Assembly: GCA_052168315.1 (NCBI GenBank)
Contig: JBQLZO010000052.1
Span: 3,447-67,446, forward strand
DNA: 64,000 nucleotides
Origin: JBQLZO01 sp052168315
Lineage (GTDB): Bacteria > Planctomycetota > Phycisphaerae > Phycisphaerales > UBA1924
Reading direction: 5' to 3'
Positions within the stretch are counted from its first letter, which is position 1. Each line of letters begins with the position of its first letter. The notes under the pieces are model-generated. The model ran no database searches. It was not told the DNA's origin and worked only from the letters and a program-made list of their open reading frames with translations. A program made the position numbers and the translations under genes. Of this stretch, positions 16,234-25,076 are shown piece by piece.

Positions 16234-17073
16234 TCAGGCGGGGGCACGGGGTCCGACGCGGGGGTGGGCGAGGATGCGGGGGCGGGCGTTTCGAGGGTCG
16301 ATGGCGACCATGGCCTCGGCGTGGGCGGCGAGGGCGCCGTTGGCGGTTCGGACGGTCCAGCGGTCGGGGTCGAGGCGGGTTGGGGTTCGGCCCGGGGTGG
16401 CGGTGACTATGGGCTCGATGGCGAGCACGAGCCCGGGGACGAGTTCAAAGTCCTCGAACTCGGCGGGATCCCACCAGTGCGGGGCCTTGGGGAGTTCGTG
16501 GAGGTGGCGGCCGATCCCGTGCCCGGTGAAGTCGGTGACGATGCCGAGGGACAGGCTCTCGGCGGCGGCCTGCATGGCTTGGGCGACTTCGGACCAGTGG
16601 ACGCCGGGAGCGATGCGGGCGAGGGCGGCTTCGAGGACGGCGTGTGCTCCGGCGGCGATGCGGTGGGGTTCGGCGGCGGGTGGCTGCGAGGGATCGGCGT
16701 GCGGGACGACCAGGGACAGCGCGGCGTCGGCGTGCCACGCATCCAGAACAATGCCGAGGTCGAGCGTGAGAAGGTCGCCGGATTGGAGCGGGCGGTCCGA
16801 CGGCGGGGCGTGGACCACCTCATCGTTGATGCATGCGACGAGCGCGGCCGAGAAGGGCGGCGCATCCGCGAGATCGCGCTGCCCGGGGAAGGCGGGGGTC
16901 GCTCCGGCCTGCGTGATGAGTTGCCGGGCCCTGGCGTCGAGATGGTGGGTGGTCGTTCCGGCGGTCGCGTGGTGAGCGATGGTTTCGAGGATTTGCTGGT
17001 TCAGGTGCGCAGCGCGTGCGATCGCATCGATCTCGTTGGGAGACTTGAGCGTCGTGGCGGGCGGATCCGTCAT
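16234..17073 (-). CDS. map: Type I methionine aminopeptidase
   Basis: The 279-residue enzyme removes the initiator methionine from new proteins. Motifs are INDEVVHAPP, the metal ligands in LLTLDLGIVLDAWHADAA (the two Asp), GHGIGRHLHE (His) and VLAIEPIV (Glu). The last ligand lies in AAHAEAMVAI, where the common EHT is EAM, but the Glu is kept. The gene follows secY by 33 bp, with adk missing from between them. N-terminal processing and the Sec channel are thus made from neighbouring genes. Confidence 0.95.
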   Translation of the reverse strand: MTDPPATTLKSPNEIDAIARAAHLNQQILETIAHHATAGTTTHHLDARARQLITQAGATPAFPGQRDLADAPPFSAALVACINDEVVHAPPSDRPLQSGDLLTLDLGIVLDAWHADAALSLVVPHADPSQPPAAEPHRIAAGAHAVLEAALARIAPGVHWSEVAQAMQAAAESLSLGIVTDFTGHGIGRHLHELPKAPHWWDPAEFEDFELVPGLVLAIEPIVTATPGRTPTRLDPDRWTVRTANGALAAHAEAMVAIDPRNARPRILAHPRVGPRAPA

Positions 17074-17106
17074 TGCTGATTGAGCGCGGGACGGGGCTTT
17101 GCGCGA

Positions 17107-18549
17107 TCAGCTCTGGCGGCCGCGGATCTTGGGGCCGGAGCCGCCGCGGTCGTCGCCGCCGAGGAATCCGGCGTAGTTGCGCATCAGGAGGTTGGCTTCG
17201 ATGCGCTGGATGAGGTCGAGGCCGACGGACACAACGATGAGCAGGCCGGTGCCGCCGAGGAATGAGGCGACCATGAACTCGATGCCGAGCTGCGTCTGCA
17301 CGACCATGGGGAGGACGGCGACGATGGAGAGGAACCCGGCGCCGACATAGGTGACGCGTTCCATGACGGTTTCGAGGTACTCGGCGGTGCGCGGGCCGGG
17401 GCGGAGGCCAGGGACGAAGGAGCCGTGCTCGCGGAGCTGCTTGGACATGTCTTCGGGGTTGAACTGGACGGTGGTCCAGAAGTAGGAGAAGAAGAAGACC
17501 ATGGCGATGTAGAGGAGGATGTAGGGGAAGGCTCCGAAGTCGAACCAGTTGGAGAGCAGGGCGGTGATTTCGAACCAGAAGCCCTGGTTGTTGGTCTGGG
17601 CGGCGACGGAGTTGGCGAGGGTGGCGAGGAGGACGGAGGGGAAGATCATGAGGGAGGAGGCGAAGATGATGGGCATCACGCCGCCGTGGTTGACGCGGAG
17701 GGGGAGGTAGGAGCGCTGGCCGCCGAAGACCTTGCGTCCGCGGGTGTGCTTGGCCTGCTGGATGGGGATGCGGCGCTGGGCGACGGTCATGATGACGCAG
17801 CCGGCGACGACGAAGACGAAGGCGCCGATGAGCAGGATGAGCGCGAGCCAGGAGAGCTGGGGCTCGTCGTTGACGGGGACGCCGAAGAAGTCGGAAATGA
17901 ACCCGACCTGGCCGAGTTCGGAGTTCTGGATGACCCAGAAGAGCGCGCCGGGCATCCCGGCGAGGATGGAGGCGGTGATGATGAGGGAGACGCCGTTTCC
18001 GATGCCGTACTTGTCGATCTGCTCACCGAGCCACATGAGGAAGACGGTTCCGGCGGTCATGGCGGTGATGGCCATGGCCCACCAGACGGGGTTGTTGGCC
18101 CAGTTGGCGTAGATGATGTTGGACTGCTGGAAGAAGATGATGAGCCCGATGGCCTGTAGGACGCAGAGGCCGACGGTGGCGTAGCGGGTCCACTCCTGGA
18201 CCTGCTGGCGGCCGGAGGGGCCTTCGTTCTGCTTGCGCTTGAGTGGTTCGTAGACGGAGGCGAGGAGTTGGAAGATGATGGCGGCGGTGATGTAGGGCAT
18301 GATGCCCAGGCCGAAGATCGTGGACTGGCTGAAGGAGCCGCCGGTGAATGTGGCGACATAGGAGGCGAAGCGTGCGAATCCGGCGCCGGCTTCGCGCGAT
18401 TGGTCGAACATCTCGGCCAGCTGCTGCTGATTGACGCCGGGGACTGGGATCCAGTATCCGATGCGGTAGACCGCGAGCATGCCGATGGTGAAGAGCACCT
18501 TGTTGCGGAGGTCGGGGATCTTGAAGATGTTGAGGAGGGCCTGGAGCAT
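17107..18549 (-). CDS. secY: Protein translocase subunit SecY
   Basis: The 480-residue protein is the channel subunit of the Sec translocon in the inner membrane. Ten membrane helices are expected in the family and the hydrophobic pattern fits. Motifs include ALLNIFKIPDLRNKVLFT at the start, GIGNGVSLIITASI, GVMPIIFASSLM and the C-terminal GFLGGDDRGG. An enlarged loop around residues 225-240 and a longer tail account for the extra length over E. coli SecY. It is placed between rplO and map. Confidence 0.97.
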   Translation of the reverse strand: MLQALLNIFKIPDLRNKVLFTIGMLAVYRIGYWIPVPGVNQQQLAEMFDQSREAGAGFARFASYVATFTGGSFSQSTIFGLGIMPYITAAIIFQLLASVYEPLKRKQNEGPSGRQQVQEWTRYATVGLCVLQAIGLIIFFQQSNIIYANWANNPVWWAMAITAMTAGTVFLMWLGEQIDKYGIGNGVSLIITASILAGMPGALFWVIQNSELGQVGFISDFFGVPVNDEPQLSWLALILLIGAFVFVVAGCVIMTVAQRRIPIQQAKHTRGRKVFGGQRSYLPLRVNHGGVMPIIFASSLMIFPSVLLATLANSVAAQTNNQGFWFEITALLSNWFDFGAFPYILLYIAMVFFFSYFWTTVQFNPEDMSKQLREHGSFVPGLRPGPRTAEYLETVMERVTYVGAGFLSIVAVLPMVVQTQLGIEFMVASFLGGTGLLIVVSVGLDLIQRIEANLLMRNYAGFLGGDDRGGSGPKIRGRQS

Positions 18550-18677
18550 CTTTGGTCCCGTGTCGCTTCCCGTGGTCTTGGCGAGGCTCTGGCCTGCGGT
18601 TCAGTGGTCATTGGCGGGCGGGCGCCGGTGAGTATGGGGCGGCGACCGCGGCGGGTGGATCGATGGTTCGGGGTGGG

Positions 18678-19337
18678 TCAGGCCTTGGCGGGCTTGTCCT
18701 TCTTGCCGGACTTCTTGGCGCCGGCGACCTGATCGCCCTCGGCCTTGCCCTTCTGGGAGCCGACCGGGAGGTCGAACTTCTTGCCGGCGCGACGCTTGGG
18801 CTTCTTGTTGAGGTTCTTGGGCGAGCGATCGTCGCTGTTGCGGTCGACGCCACGGACCTTGTCGCGGCGGGTTCCGGTCTCGGTGACGGATCCGCCGGCG
18901 GACTCGATGGCCTTGCGGGCCGTGTCGGTGACGCGGGGGACTTCAACGGTGAGCTTGGCGCCGAGGGTTTGGCCTTCGTCCATGCCGGCGAGGATCTTGA
19001 CGGGGTCCTTGCCGCCGGGGATGAGCCCGGCCTTGAGCAGAGATTCCTCGGTCACTGCGCCACCCTTGGCGAAGTCGGCGTGCTGGGCGATGGCGCCGAG
19101 GTTGACGATGCGGAAATTCGTGGTGAAGGCCCAGTTGGAGAACCCGAGCTTGGCCATGCGGCGGAAGTACGGCATCTGGCCGCCTTCGAAGGCGGTCTTG
19201 GCGGAGTAGCCGGAGCGGGATGAGTGTCCCTTGTGGCCTTTGCCGCAGGTCTTGCCGTGCCCGGATCCGATGCCACGACCGACGCGCTTGCGCGCCTTGT
19301 ACTTTCCTGCTTCCGCGGTGACTTCGTGGATCATCAT
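18678..19337 (-). CDS. rplO: 50S ribosomal protein L15 with charged C-terminal extension
   Basis: The N-terminal half is L15: RKRVGRGIGSGHGKTCGKGHKGHSSRSG and the EGGQMPYFRRMAKLGFSN block. L15 binds 23S rRNA late in assembly. The protein has 219 residues against the usual 145-150. The excess is a Lys/Arg/Asp-rich low-complexity tail from residue about 150 (near VRGVDRNSDD) to KKDKPAKA. Two adjacent ATG codons (19337 and 19334) are possible starts. rpmD (L30) is missing from the 121-bp gap upstream. Confidence 0.95.
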   Translation of the reverse strand: MMIHEVTAEAGKYKARKRVGRGIGSGHGKTCGKGHKGHSSRSGYSAKTAFEGGQMPYFRRMAKLGFSNWAFTTNFRIVNLGAIAQHADFAKGGAVTEESLLKAGLIPGGKDPVKILAGMDEGQTLGAKLTVEVPRVTDTARKAIESAGGSVTETGTRRDKVRGVDRNSDDRSPKNLNKKPKRRAGKKFDLPVGSQKGKAEGDQVAGAKKSGKKDKPAKA

Positions 19338-19458
19338 GGCTGGGACTCGCTTCCGTGGGGTCGTTGGGTCGTGGATGCGGGAGGTGCTTGGCTGGCCCCG
19401 GGGGGGCGTGGCGATGGAGTGGAGTTCGGTTGGGTGGTTGGGTGGGTGTGCGTTCGGT

Positions 19459-20214
19459 TCAGGATTCGGCGCCGGAGGATGGCTTGTCGGAGGCATCGGA
19501 CGCTGAGGCTTCGGCGGCCGGCTGCGACTCGTCGGACTGCTGCTGGGAGCGCTGCGGGCGACCGCCGGAGCGCTGCCCGCCGCGGCCACCACGCCCGCCA
19601 CGACCGCCGCGACCGCCGCGTTCTTCATCGGGCGACCTGGCGCCGAGCTTGGCGATGGGGGTTCCGGTGGAGGGTGGCGGGAGGAATGCGGCACCGCGCG
19701 CGAGGCGCTCGTCGACTTCGGTGGCGGTGATCTCGACGCCGCGGAGGGCGGCGAATGCCTCCTTGCCGCGGAGCTGGAGGAGCGCATCAAGGGTGGCCTT
19801 GGCGAGGTTCTTGGCGTTGGAGGAGCCGTAGGACTTGGTCATGCAGTCGGTGACGCCGGCGGCCTCGAGGACCGCGCGAACGGTGGCGCCGGCGACGATG
19901 CCGGTGCCGGGGGAGGCGGGGAGAATGCGGACCTTGGAGGCGGAGAAGCGGCCGGTGACCATGTGGGGGATGGTTCCGCCCTGGAGGACGACGGTGTTGA
20001 GGTTCTTCTTTGCGTCCTTCTGGGCCTTTTCGATGGCCGGGGGGACCTCATTGGCCTTGGCGTAGCCGAGGCCGACCTTGCCGCGCTTGTCGCCGACGAC
20101 GACGAGCGATCCGAATGAGAACCTCCGACCGCCGGCCATCGTGGCGGCGGAACGGAACACGCCGAGGGTTGTGCTCTCGAGTGAGTCGGAATCTTCGATG
20201 AAGTCTCGTGCCAT
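19459..20214 (-). CDS. rpsE: 30S ribosomal protein S5 with RGG-rich C-terminal tail
   Basis: Residues 1-165 are S5, with FSFGSLVVVGDKRGKVGLGYAKA (the RNA-binding loop) and SPGTGIVAGATVRAVLEAAG. S5 helps mRNA helicase activity and decoding fidelity. The protein is 251 residues long; from residue about 195 it carries repeated GGR units, then a Gln/Ser/Ala-rich end. RGG-like tails are RNA-binding elements in other proteins. The start is preceded by GGAACCACGCC, the same box that precedes rpmC. Confidence 0.96.
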   Translation of the reverse strand: MARDFIEDSDSLESTTLGVFRSAATMAGGRRFSFGSLVVVGDKRGKVGLGYAKANEVPPAIEKAQKDAKKNLNTVVLQGGTIPHMVTGRFSASKVRILPASPGTGIVAGATVRAVLEAAGVTDCMTKSYGSSNAKNLAKATLDALLQLRGKEAFAALRGVEITATEVDERLARGAAFLPPPSTGTPIAKLGARSPDEERGGRGGRGGRGGRGGQRSGGRPQRSQQQSDESQPAAEASASDASDKPSSGAES

Positions 20215-20292
20215 GGCGTGGTTCCGTGGTCTTTCTGTTTGGATCGTTGGCGGGAGGTGCTGCTGGCGGGGATGAGTGGAGCGGTGCCGGGA

Positions 20293-20655
20293 TCAGAATT
20301 CGAGGCCTGAGGCGCGTGCGGCGTCGGCGAGGGCCTTGATGCGGCCGTGGAATCGGAGCCCGCCGCGATCGAACACGACGGCCTGGACGCCCTTGTCCTT
20401 GGCGCGGTTGGCGACGAGCTGGCCGACGGCCTTGGCGGCGTCGATGTTGCCGGTCTTATCGAGCTTGATCTCCTTGTCGCGGGTGGACGCGGAGCAGAGG
20501 GTGGTCCCGGCGAGGTCGTCGATGACCTGGACATAGATGTGGTTGAGGGAGCGGAAGACCGCGAGCCTCGGGCGGGAGGGTGTTCCCTCGACGCGCTTCC
20601 GGATGCCGATGCGGCGGCGTGACCGGCGGATCTGCTTGCGCTTCTGCTTGTCCAT
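20293..20655 (-). CDS. rplR: 50S ribosomal protein L18
   Basis: The 120-residue protein binds 5S rRNA. The signatures are RRRIGIRKRVEGTPSRPRLAVFRS near the start, IYVQVIDDLAGTTLCSAST, and VVFDRGGLRFHGRIKALADAARASGLEF at the end. The length and order (after rplF, before rpsE) are canonical. A 139-bp spacer separates it from rplF. Confidence 0.98.
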   Translation of the reverse strand: MDKQKRKQIRRSRRRIGIRKRVEGTPSRPRLAVFRSLNHIYVQVIDDLAGTTLCSASTRDKEIKLDKTGNIDAAKAVGQLVANRAKDKGVQAVVFDRGGLRFHGRIKALADAARASGLEF

Positions 20656-20794
20656 CGAACGGCCCTCGTCTTCTTCTTCTTCGGGCGGCGCCCGTTGTCG
20701 GGCGTTGGCGCCTGGTTTGGTCTGTTTGGGGAGCGGGTGGCGGGGTCTGGATTGTTGGGCGGACGGGTCGGCGGGTCGAGCGATCCGGTGCGGA

Positions 20795-21349
20795 TCAGTT
20801 GCCGAAGGCCTTGCCCTGCTTGCGGCGGATGACCTCGTCGGAGTACTTGATGCCCTTGCCGTTGTAGGGTTCGGGCTTGCGCTTGGCCCTGACGGTGGCG
20901 GCGAACTCGCCGACGGCCTGCTTATCGGGGCCCTTCACGGTGATGAGGTTCTTCTCGACCGCGACATCGACGCCGGTGGGGATGGGCACGGAGATGACAT
21001 TGGCGAACCCGACCTTGAGATTGAGGTTGGGCCCGGCGACGGAGGCGTTGTACCCGACGCCGACGACTTCGAGCTTTTTCTCGTAGCCCTGGGTGACGCC
21101 GATGATCATGTTGTTGATGTTGGCGCGGGTGGTGCCCCAGATGGCGCGGGAGAAGCGGATGTTCGGATCGACGCCTTCGGCGAGGGTGACGGAGATCTCC
21201 TTGGCGTCGGAATCGTGGTTGACGACGACTTCCGGGCGGAGGGGCATCTCGAGTGACTTGCCGGAATTGGCGACGCGGATCTTGCCCTTGTCGATGTTGA
21301 TCTCGACCTTCGCGGGGACCGGGATGGACTTCTTGCCGATTCGGGACAT
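20795..21349 (-). CDS. rplF: 50S ribosomal protein L6
   Basis: The 184-residue protein starts MSRIGKKSIPVPAKVEINI and ends with the L6 signature PEPYNGKGIKYSDEVIRRKQGK. L6 sits near the GTPase-associated centre. Both copies of the internal L6 repeat are present. The length is normal and no oddities were seen. Confidence 0.98.
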   Translation of the reverse strand: MSRIGKKSIPVPAKVEINIDKGKIRVANSGKSLEMPLRPEVVVNHDSDAKEISVTLAEGVDPNIRFSRAIWGTTRANINNMIIGVTQGYEKKLEVVGVGYNASVAGPNLNLKVGFANVISVPIPTGVDVAVEKNLITVKGPDKQAVGEFAATVRAKRKPEPYNGKGIKYSDEVIRRKQGKAFGN

Positions 21350-21496
21350 TGCTGGTCGTCTCCTGGCCTTCGCCGAAATTCGCGTTCGTCATTCCGGGAC
21401 GGCGGCGCGATTCGGGGCAGGCCCGTGTGTGGTGGTCGGTCGGGGCGTCGATGCGGGGATTCGCTGGCTCGGAAGGGTGCGGGTGGCGTGCGGTGA

Positions 21497-21895
21497 TCAG
21501 TACAGGACGGCGAGGAGTTCTCCGCCGACATTCTCTTCGCGGCAGCGGCGGTCGGACATGACGCCGCGCGAGGTGGAGACGATGGAGATGCCCAGGCCCT
21601 GCAGGGGTCGCTCAAGGTCCTGGACGCCGCGATAGACGCGTCGTCCGGGCTTGGACTCACGGGCGATGTGGTTGATGAGGGTTTCGCCGTGGGGGCCGTA
21701 CTTCAGCTTGACGCGGAGCTGGCCCTGCTTGCCATCGTCGATCACATCGAAGCTGTTGATGTAGCCCTCCTCCTGCATGATCTGGAGGATTCCTCGGCAG
21801 ACCTTGCTGTTGAGGCAGGTGACGGCCTTGGCGCGATTCCGCGTGGCGTTGCGGATGCGGGTGAGCATGTCTGCGATCGGGTCGTTCGTCGCCAT
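21497..21895 (-). CDS. rpsH: 30S ribosomal protein S8
   Basis: The 132-residue protein starts MATNDPIADMLTRIRNATRNR and ends STSRGVMSDRRCREENVGGELLAVLY, the S8 C-terminal motif. S8 binds the central domain of 16S rRNA and, in some bacteria, represses the spc operon by binding mRNA; no matching site was identified here. The length is normal. Confidence 0.98.
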   Translation of the reverse strand: MATNDPIADMLTRIRNATRNRAKAVTCLNSKVCRGILQIMQEEGYINSFDVIDDGKQGQLRVKLKYGPHGETLINHIARESKPGRRVYRGVQDLERPLQGLGISIVSTSRGVMSDRRCREENVGGELLAVLY

Positions 21896-21997
21896 CGCTG
21901 AACGATCTCCTGTCCTTCGAAAGATCCGGTGTGGCCGGAAGGGTGTGGTCCGTGGTCGTTTCGGTTCGTGGTCGGTCGGTCTTGGGGTGGTGTTCGA

Positions 21998-22183
21998 TTA
22001 CCAGCTTGACTTGCGCATGCCCGGGACCTTGCCCTCGAGGGCGAGCTTGCGGAGCATGATCCGGGAGATGCGGAACTTGCGGTAGACGCCGCGGGCGCGT
22101 CCGGTGATCTCGCACCGGCGGACGGTGCGGGACATGAACTTCGGTGGCTGGTTGCTCTTGGCGATCTGTGCCTTGGTGGCCAT
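21998..22183 (-). CDS. rpsN: 30S ribosomal protein S14, short form without zinc ligands
   Basis: The 61-residue protein has the length of the zinc-binding (type Z) S14 and its ending GKVPGMRKSSW, but lacks both CxxC pairs: the segment reads RRCEITGRARGVYRKFRISRIMLRK, leaving a single Cys24. Zinc-free S14 proteins are usually about 90-100 residues. It is thus a short, C-minus S14. S14 lies in the small-subunit head. Gene order rplE-rpsN-rpsH is canonical. Confidence 0.95.
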   Translation of the reverse strand: MATKAQIAKSNQPPKFMSRTVRRCEITGRARGVYRKFRISRIMLRKLALEGKVPGMRKSSW

Positions 22184-22280
22184 CTGTGCGCCTCTCGTGG
22201 TTCTCGCGTGGGTTCGTGCGTGGTGTGGGGCGTGGACTTGCGTGCGGTGTGGTCGTGTGCGGCGGGTTCGGCGCGCCGGC

Positions 22281-22964
22281 TCAGCGGCGCTTGCCCTTCT
22301 TCTTTTTCTTCATGGACGCGGCGACTTCGGCGTCGTCGAGCCTGTAGAACGGGAAGCCCAGGCCTTCGAGGACGGCGAGGGACTTGTCGGGGCTAGACTT
22401 GGAGAACACGAAGTTGATGTTCATGCCGTGGGAGAAGTTGGTGGAGGTCATGTCGACCTCGGGGAACACGCCCTGCTCCTTGAAGCCCATGGAGTAGGAG
22501 CCGGCGTGGTCGAAGGCCTCGCGGGGGAGGCCGCGGAAGTCCTTGAAGCGGGGGACGGCAAGGTTGATGAACCGGTCGAGGAAGTCCCACATGCGCTCGC
22601 GGCGGAGGGTGACCATGGCCGAGGTTTCCGAGCCCTCGCGGACCTTGAAGTTCGCGACGGACTTCTTGGCCTTGATGACGACGGGCTTCTGGCCGGAGAT
22701 GGTCGTGAGGGTGTTCACGACGGTCTCGCGGACATTTGGCGGGAGCTTGATGCCGTCGAGGTGGCGTCCCATGTTGACATTGATGACGATCTTCTCGAGC
22801 TTGGGGCGGGCCATGGGGTTGGCGCACTCCGGGAACTTCTCGGAGAGGTTCGGTCCGACTTCGGAGTCGAAGCGCTGCTTCAGGCGCGGCGGTCCCTGGC
22901 GCGTGAGCGCTTCCTGGATCGCCGGATCCGACATGTCGACTTTGCTCTTCTTGCCCTTGGCCAT
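22281..22964 (-). CDS. rplE: 50S ribosomal protein L5
   Basis: L5 binds 5S rRNA and touches the P-site tRNA. The motifs are ANPMARPKLEKIVINVNMG, KPVVIKAKKSVANFKVREG and MNINFVFSKSSPDKSLAVLEGLGFPF. The protein is 227 residues against the usual 180; extra residues lie at the N terminus (about 35, charged) and in a Lys-rich tail (MKKKKKGKRR). It follows rplX by 74 bp. Confidence 0.97.
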   Translation of the reverse strand: MAKGKKSKVDMSDPAIQEALTRQGPPRLKQRFDSEVGPNLSEKFPECANPMARPKLEKIVINVNMGRHLDGIKLPPNVRETVVNTLTTISGQKPVVIKAKKSVANFKVREGSETSAMVTLRRERMWDFLDRFINLAVPRFKDFRGLPREAFDHAGSYSMGFKEQGVFPEVDMTSTNFSHGMNINFVFSKSSPDKSLAVLEGLGFPFYRLDDAEVAASMKKKKKGKRR

Positions 22965-23038
22965 GGCTGTGTTCCGTCTGTTGGGAGGGGTCTTGTCTGC
23001 GTGAGCGAGGGGGCGGGCGCTGGATTGGCGCTGGGGGT

Positions 23039-23380
23039 TTACTTCTTGGTGGCCTTGCGGAGCTCGTGGAGGACCTTGCCGCCGCGGGCGGCAACGCGGA
23101 CCTTCGAGCCGTCGGCACGGGTCTCGAACCGGACGCGGGTGGGCTTGCCATCGACGACCGGGCTGACATTGGAGATGTGGAATGTCCGGTCGATGGTGGT
23201 CTGCCCGCCCTGGGGGTTGATCCGGGTGGGGCGGATGGTCTTGGTGATGCCATCGATCTCCGGGCCGCGAACGGTCACGCGTTCGGCGGCGTCGTTGACG
23301 CGGACGATCTCACCGGTCTTTCCGCGGTACTTGCCGGCGGTGATGATGACCTGGTCACCTGTTCGTACATGCCTGGGCAT
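23039..23380 (-). CDS. rplX: 50S ribosomal protein L24
   Basis: The 113-residue protein starts MPRHVRTGDQVIITAGKYRGKTGEIVRV, the KOW motif of L24, an early assembly protein. The ATG at 23380 overlaps the rplN stop codon by one base (TGATG), so the two are likely translationally coupled. It is one of few tight junctions in a cluster otherwise spaced by about 70-150 bp. Confidence 0.97.
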   Translation of the reverse strand: MPRHVRTGDQVIITAGKYRGKTGEIVRVNDAAERVTVRGPEIDGITKTIRPTRINPQGGQTTIDRTFHISNVSPVVDGKPTRVRFETRADGSKVRVAARGGKVLHELRKATKK

Positions 23381-23766
23381 CAGATCACCTCCGAGGCGAG
23401 CGAGACGATTTTCATGTAGCCGCGCTCGCGGAGCTCGCGGGCGACGGCGCCGAAGATCCGGGTGCCGCGCGGGGTGCCATCGTCCTTGATGAGCACGACG
23501 GCGGAGCGGTCGAACCGGACGGACGATCCGTCCGGGCGCTTGACGGGGTACGCGACGCGGACAACGACGCCCTTGACGACATCGCCGGCCTTGACATCCG
23601 CGTGGGGGATGGCCTTCTTGATGGAGCAGACGACGCGGTCGCCGACGGAGGCGGTGCGGCGGGTGAAGCGTCCGCGGGCGGTGGAGCCGCCGAGCACGCG
23701 GATGATGTACGCGACTTTCGCGCCCGAGTTGTCGGCGACATCGCACCGTGATTCTTGCTGGAGCAT
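23380..23766 (-). CDS. rplN: 50S ribosomal protein L14
   Basis: The 128-residue protein starts MLQQESRCDVADNSGAKVAYIIRVLGG and ends with the L14 block GTRIFGAVARELRERGYMKIVSLASEVI. L14 lies at the subunit interface beside L19. It is slightly longer than the usual 122 residues. It overlaps rplX by one base. Confidence 0.98.
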   Translation of the reverse strand: MLQQESRCDVADNSGAKVAYIIRVLGGSTARGRFTRRTASVGDRVVCSIKKAIPHADVKAGDVVKGVVVRVAYPVKRPDGSSVRFDRSAVVLIKDDGTPRGTRIFGAVARELRERGYMKIVSLASEVI

Positions 23767-23843
23767 TGGGCACCTACCTCTTGCAGGCGATGGTTGATCG
23801 GATCGGACTGGCGGGGGCGGGGACGGTGGAGCGGGTGGGACGG

Positions 23844-24179
23844 TCAGTTGTTGGTGCTCGGGACATCACCGAAGTCGGCTTCGACGTTCTGGGGGGCCTT
23901 CTCGACGATGCTGACGAGGGTCCAGGACTTGGTCTTGGAGATGGGGCGGCAGGGCGCGACGAGGACGCGGTCGCCGAGGTGCGACTCGTTGTTCTCGTCG
24001 TGGACCTGGAGGATGGTCCGCTTGCGGACATACTTGCCGTACTTGGGGTGCTTGGCCGAGTACTGGACGACGACGCGGCGGGTCTTGGCCCGCTTGTCGG
24101 ACTCGACGACGCCGACCTTGGCGCCCTTGAATTTGCCGGATTCGGTCGTCTGGAGATGGACTTGGTCGAGTTCTGACAT
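23844..24179 (-). CDS. rpsQ: 30S ribosomal protein S17
   Basis: The OB-fold S17 core is recognisable (GVVESDKRAKTRRVVVQYSAKHPKYGKYV, then DRVLVAPCRPISKTKSWTLVSIVEKAP). The protein is 111 residues against about 85, with an N-terminal extension of about 17 and a short acidic C-terminal tail. S17 is a primary 16S rRNA binder. It lies between rpmC and rplN as expected. Confidence 0.97.
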   Translation of the reverse strand: MSELDQVHLQTTESGKFKGAKVGVVESDKRAKTRRVVVQYSAKHPKYGKYVRKRTILQVHDENNESHLGDRVLVAPCRPISKTKSWTLVSIVEKAPQNVEADFGDVPSTNN

Positions 24180-24268
24180 CGTGGTGGTCCGTTTGGTTGG
24201 GTGGGTCGGTCGTGGGTCCGTGGTCGGGTCTGGCTGTTCGGCTGGGTGGATCCGAGGGTCGGAGGGGG

Positions 24269-24472
24269 TTACTTGGCGGCGGCCGAGATCTCGCGGGCGC
24301 GGCGCTCGGTGAGCATGCGTGCGATGTCGCGGCGGATCTTCTTGAACTGCGACGGATCCTCGACCTTGTCGGTGACACGCTGGACGCGCAGGTCGTGCAG
24401 GCGGCGCTGCATGCGGTCGATCTCGAGGTCGATCTCCTCGCCGGTCATCCGCTTGACTTCCTTGTACTTCAT
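24269..24472 (-). CDS. rpmC: 50S ribosomal protein L29
   Basis: The 67-residue protein (MKYKEVKRMTGEEIDLEIDR onward) contains the L29 pattern LHDLRVQRVTDKVEDPSQFKKIRRDIARMLT. L29 lies at the exit-tunnel rim, where chaperones and SRP dock. The start is preceded by AGGAACCACGCC, nearly the same as in front of rpsE. Confidence 0.97.
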   Translation of the reverse strand: MKYKEVKRMTGEEIDLEIDRMQRRLHDLRVQRVTDKVEDPSQFKKIRRDIARMLTERRAREISAAAK

Positions 24473-24544
24473 GGCGTGGTTCCTGCTGGTCGGTCGTGGT
24501 GGTTCGGGTGGGGTCGTTTCGGCGAGTCGGAGGCGGATGGATGA

Positions 24545-24964
24545 TCAGACTTCGAGGCGGCGGCCGACGAATCGGCAGCGGACGGGCATCTTCATGGCGA
24601 TGCGGACCATGGTGTTCTTGGCGAGGTTCTCGGGGATGCCGGCGATCTCGAAGAGCATGGTGCCGGGCTTGACGCGTGCGGCCCAGTAGTCGACATCGGC
24701 CTTGCCCTTGCCCATTCGCTGCTCGAGGGGCTTCTTGGAGACTGGCTTGTCCGGGAAGACACGGATGAAGATCTTGCCCTGACGCTTGAGGAAGTGCTGC
24801 GCGGCGATACGCCCGGCCTCGATCTGGCGGGCGGTGAGCCAGCAGCCCTCCAGCGCCTGGAGCCCGTAGTCGCCGTAGGCGACATAGTTGCCTTTGGTGG
24901 CCTTGCGGTCCCGCACACGGCGGAACTCCTTGCGGAACTTGGTGCGCTTCGGCATGCGGGGCAT
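24545..24964 (-). CDS. rplP: 50S ribosomal protein L16
   Basis: The 139-residue protein begins MPRMPKRTKFRKEFRRVRDR and contains GLQALEGCWLTARQIEAGRIAAQHFLKR, IFIRVFPDKPVSKKPLEQRMGKGK and PGTMLFEIAGIPENLAK, all L16 hallmarks. L16 shapes the A site. The length is normal. It is 112 bp after rpsC. Confidence 0.98.
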   Translation of the reverse strand: MPRMPKRTKFRKEFRRVRDRKATKGNYVAYGDYGLQALEGCWLTARQIEAGRIAAQHFLKRQGKIFIRVFPDKPVSKKPLEQRMGKGKADVDYWAARVKPGTMLFEIAGIPENLAKNTMVRIAMKMPVRCRFVGRRLEV

Positions 24965-25076
24965 GGCTTGGCTTCCTTTCGGGCCCCTCCGGTGGACGCT
25001 TCCGGCGGGGGTGTTCGGTCTCGGGGACTTGGGTGGAGGGTCTGGCGATCAGGCTCTGTGGTTCGGCGGTCGCGGA

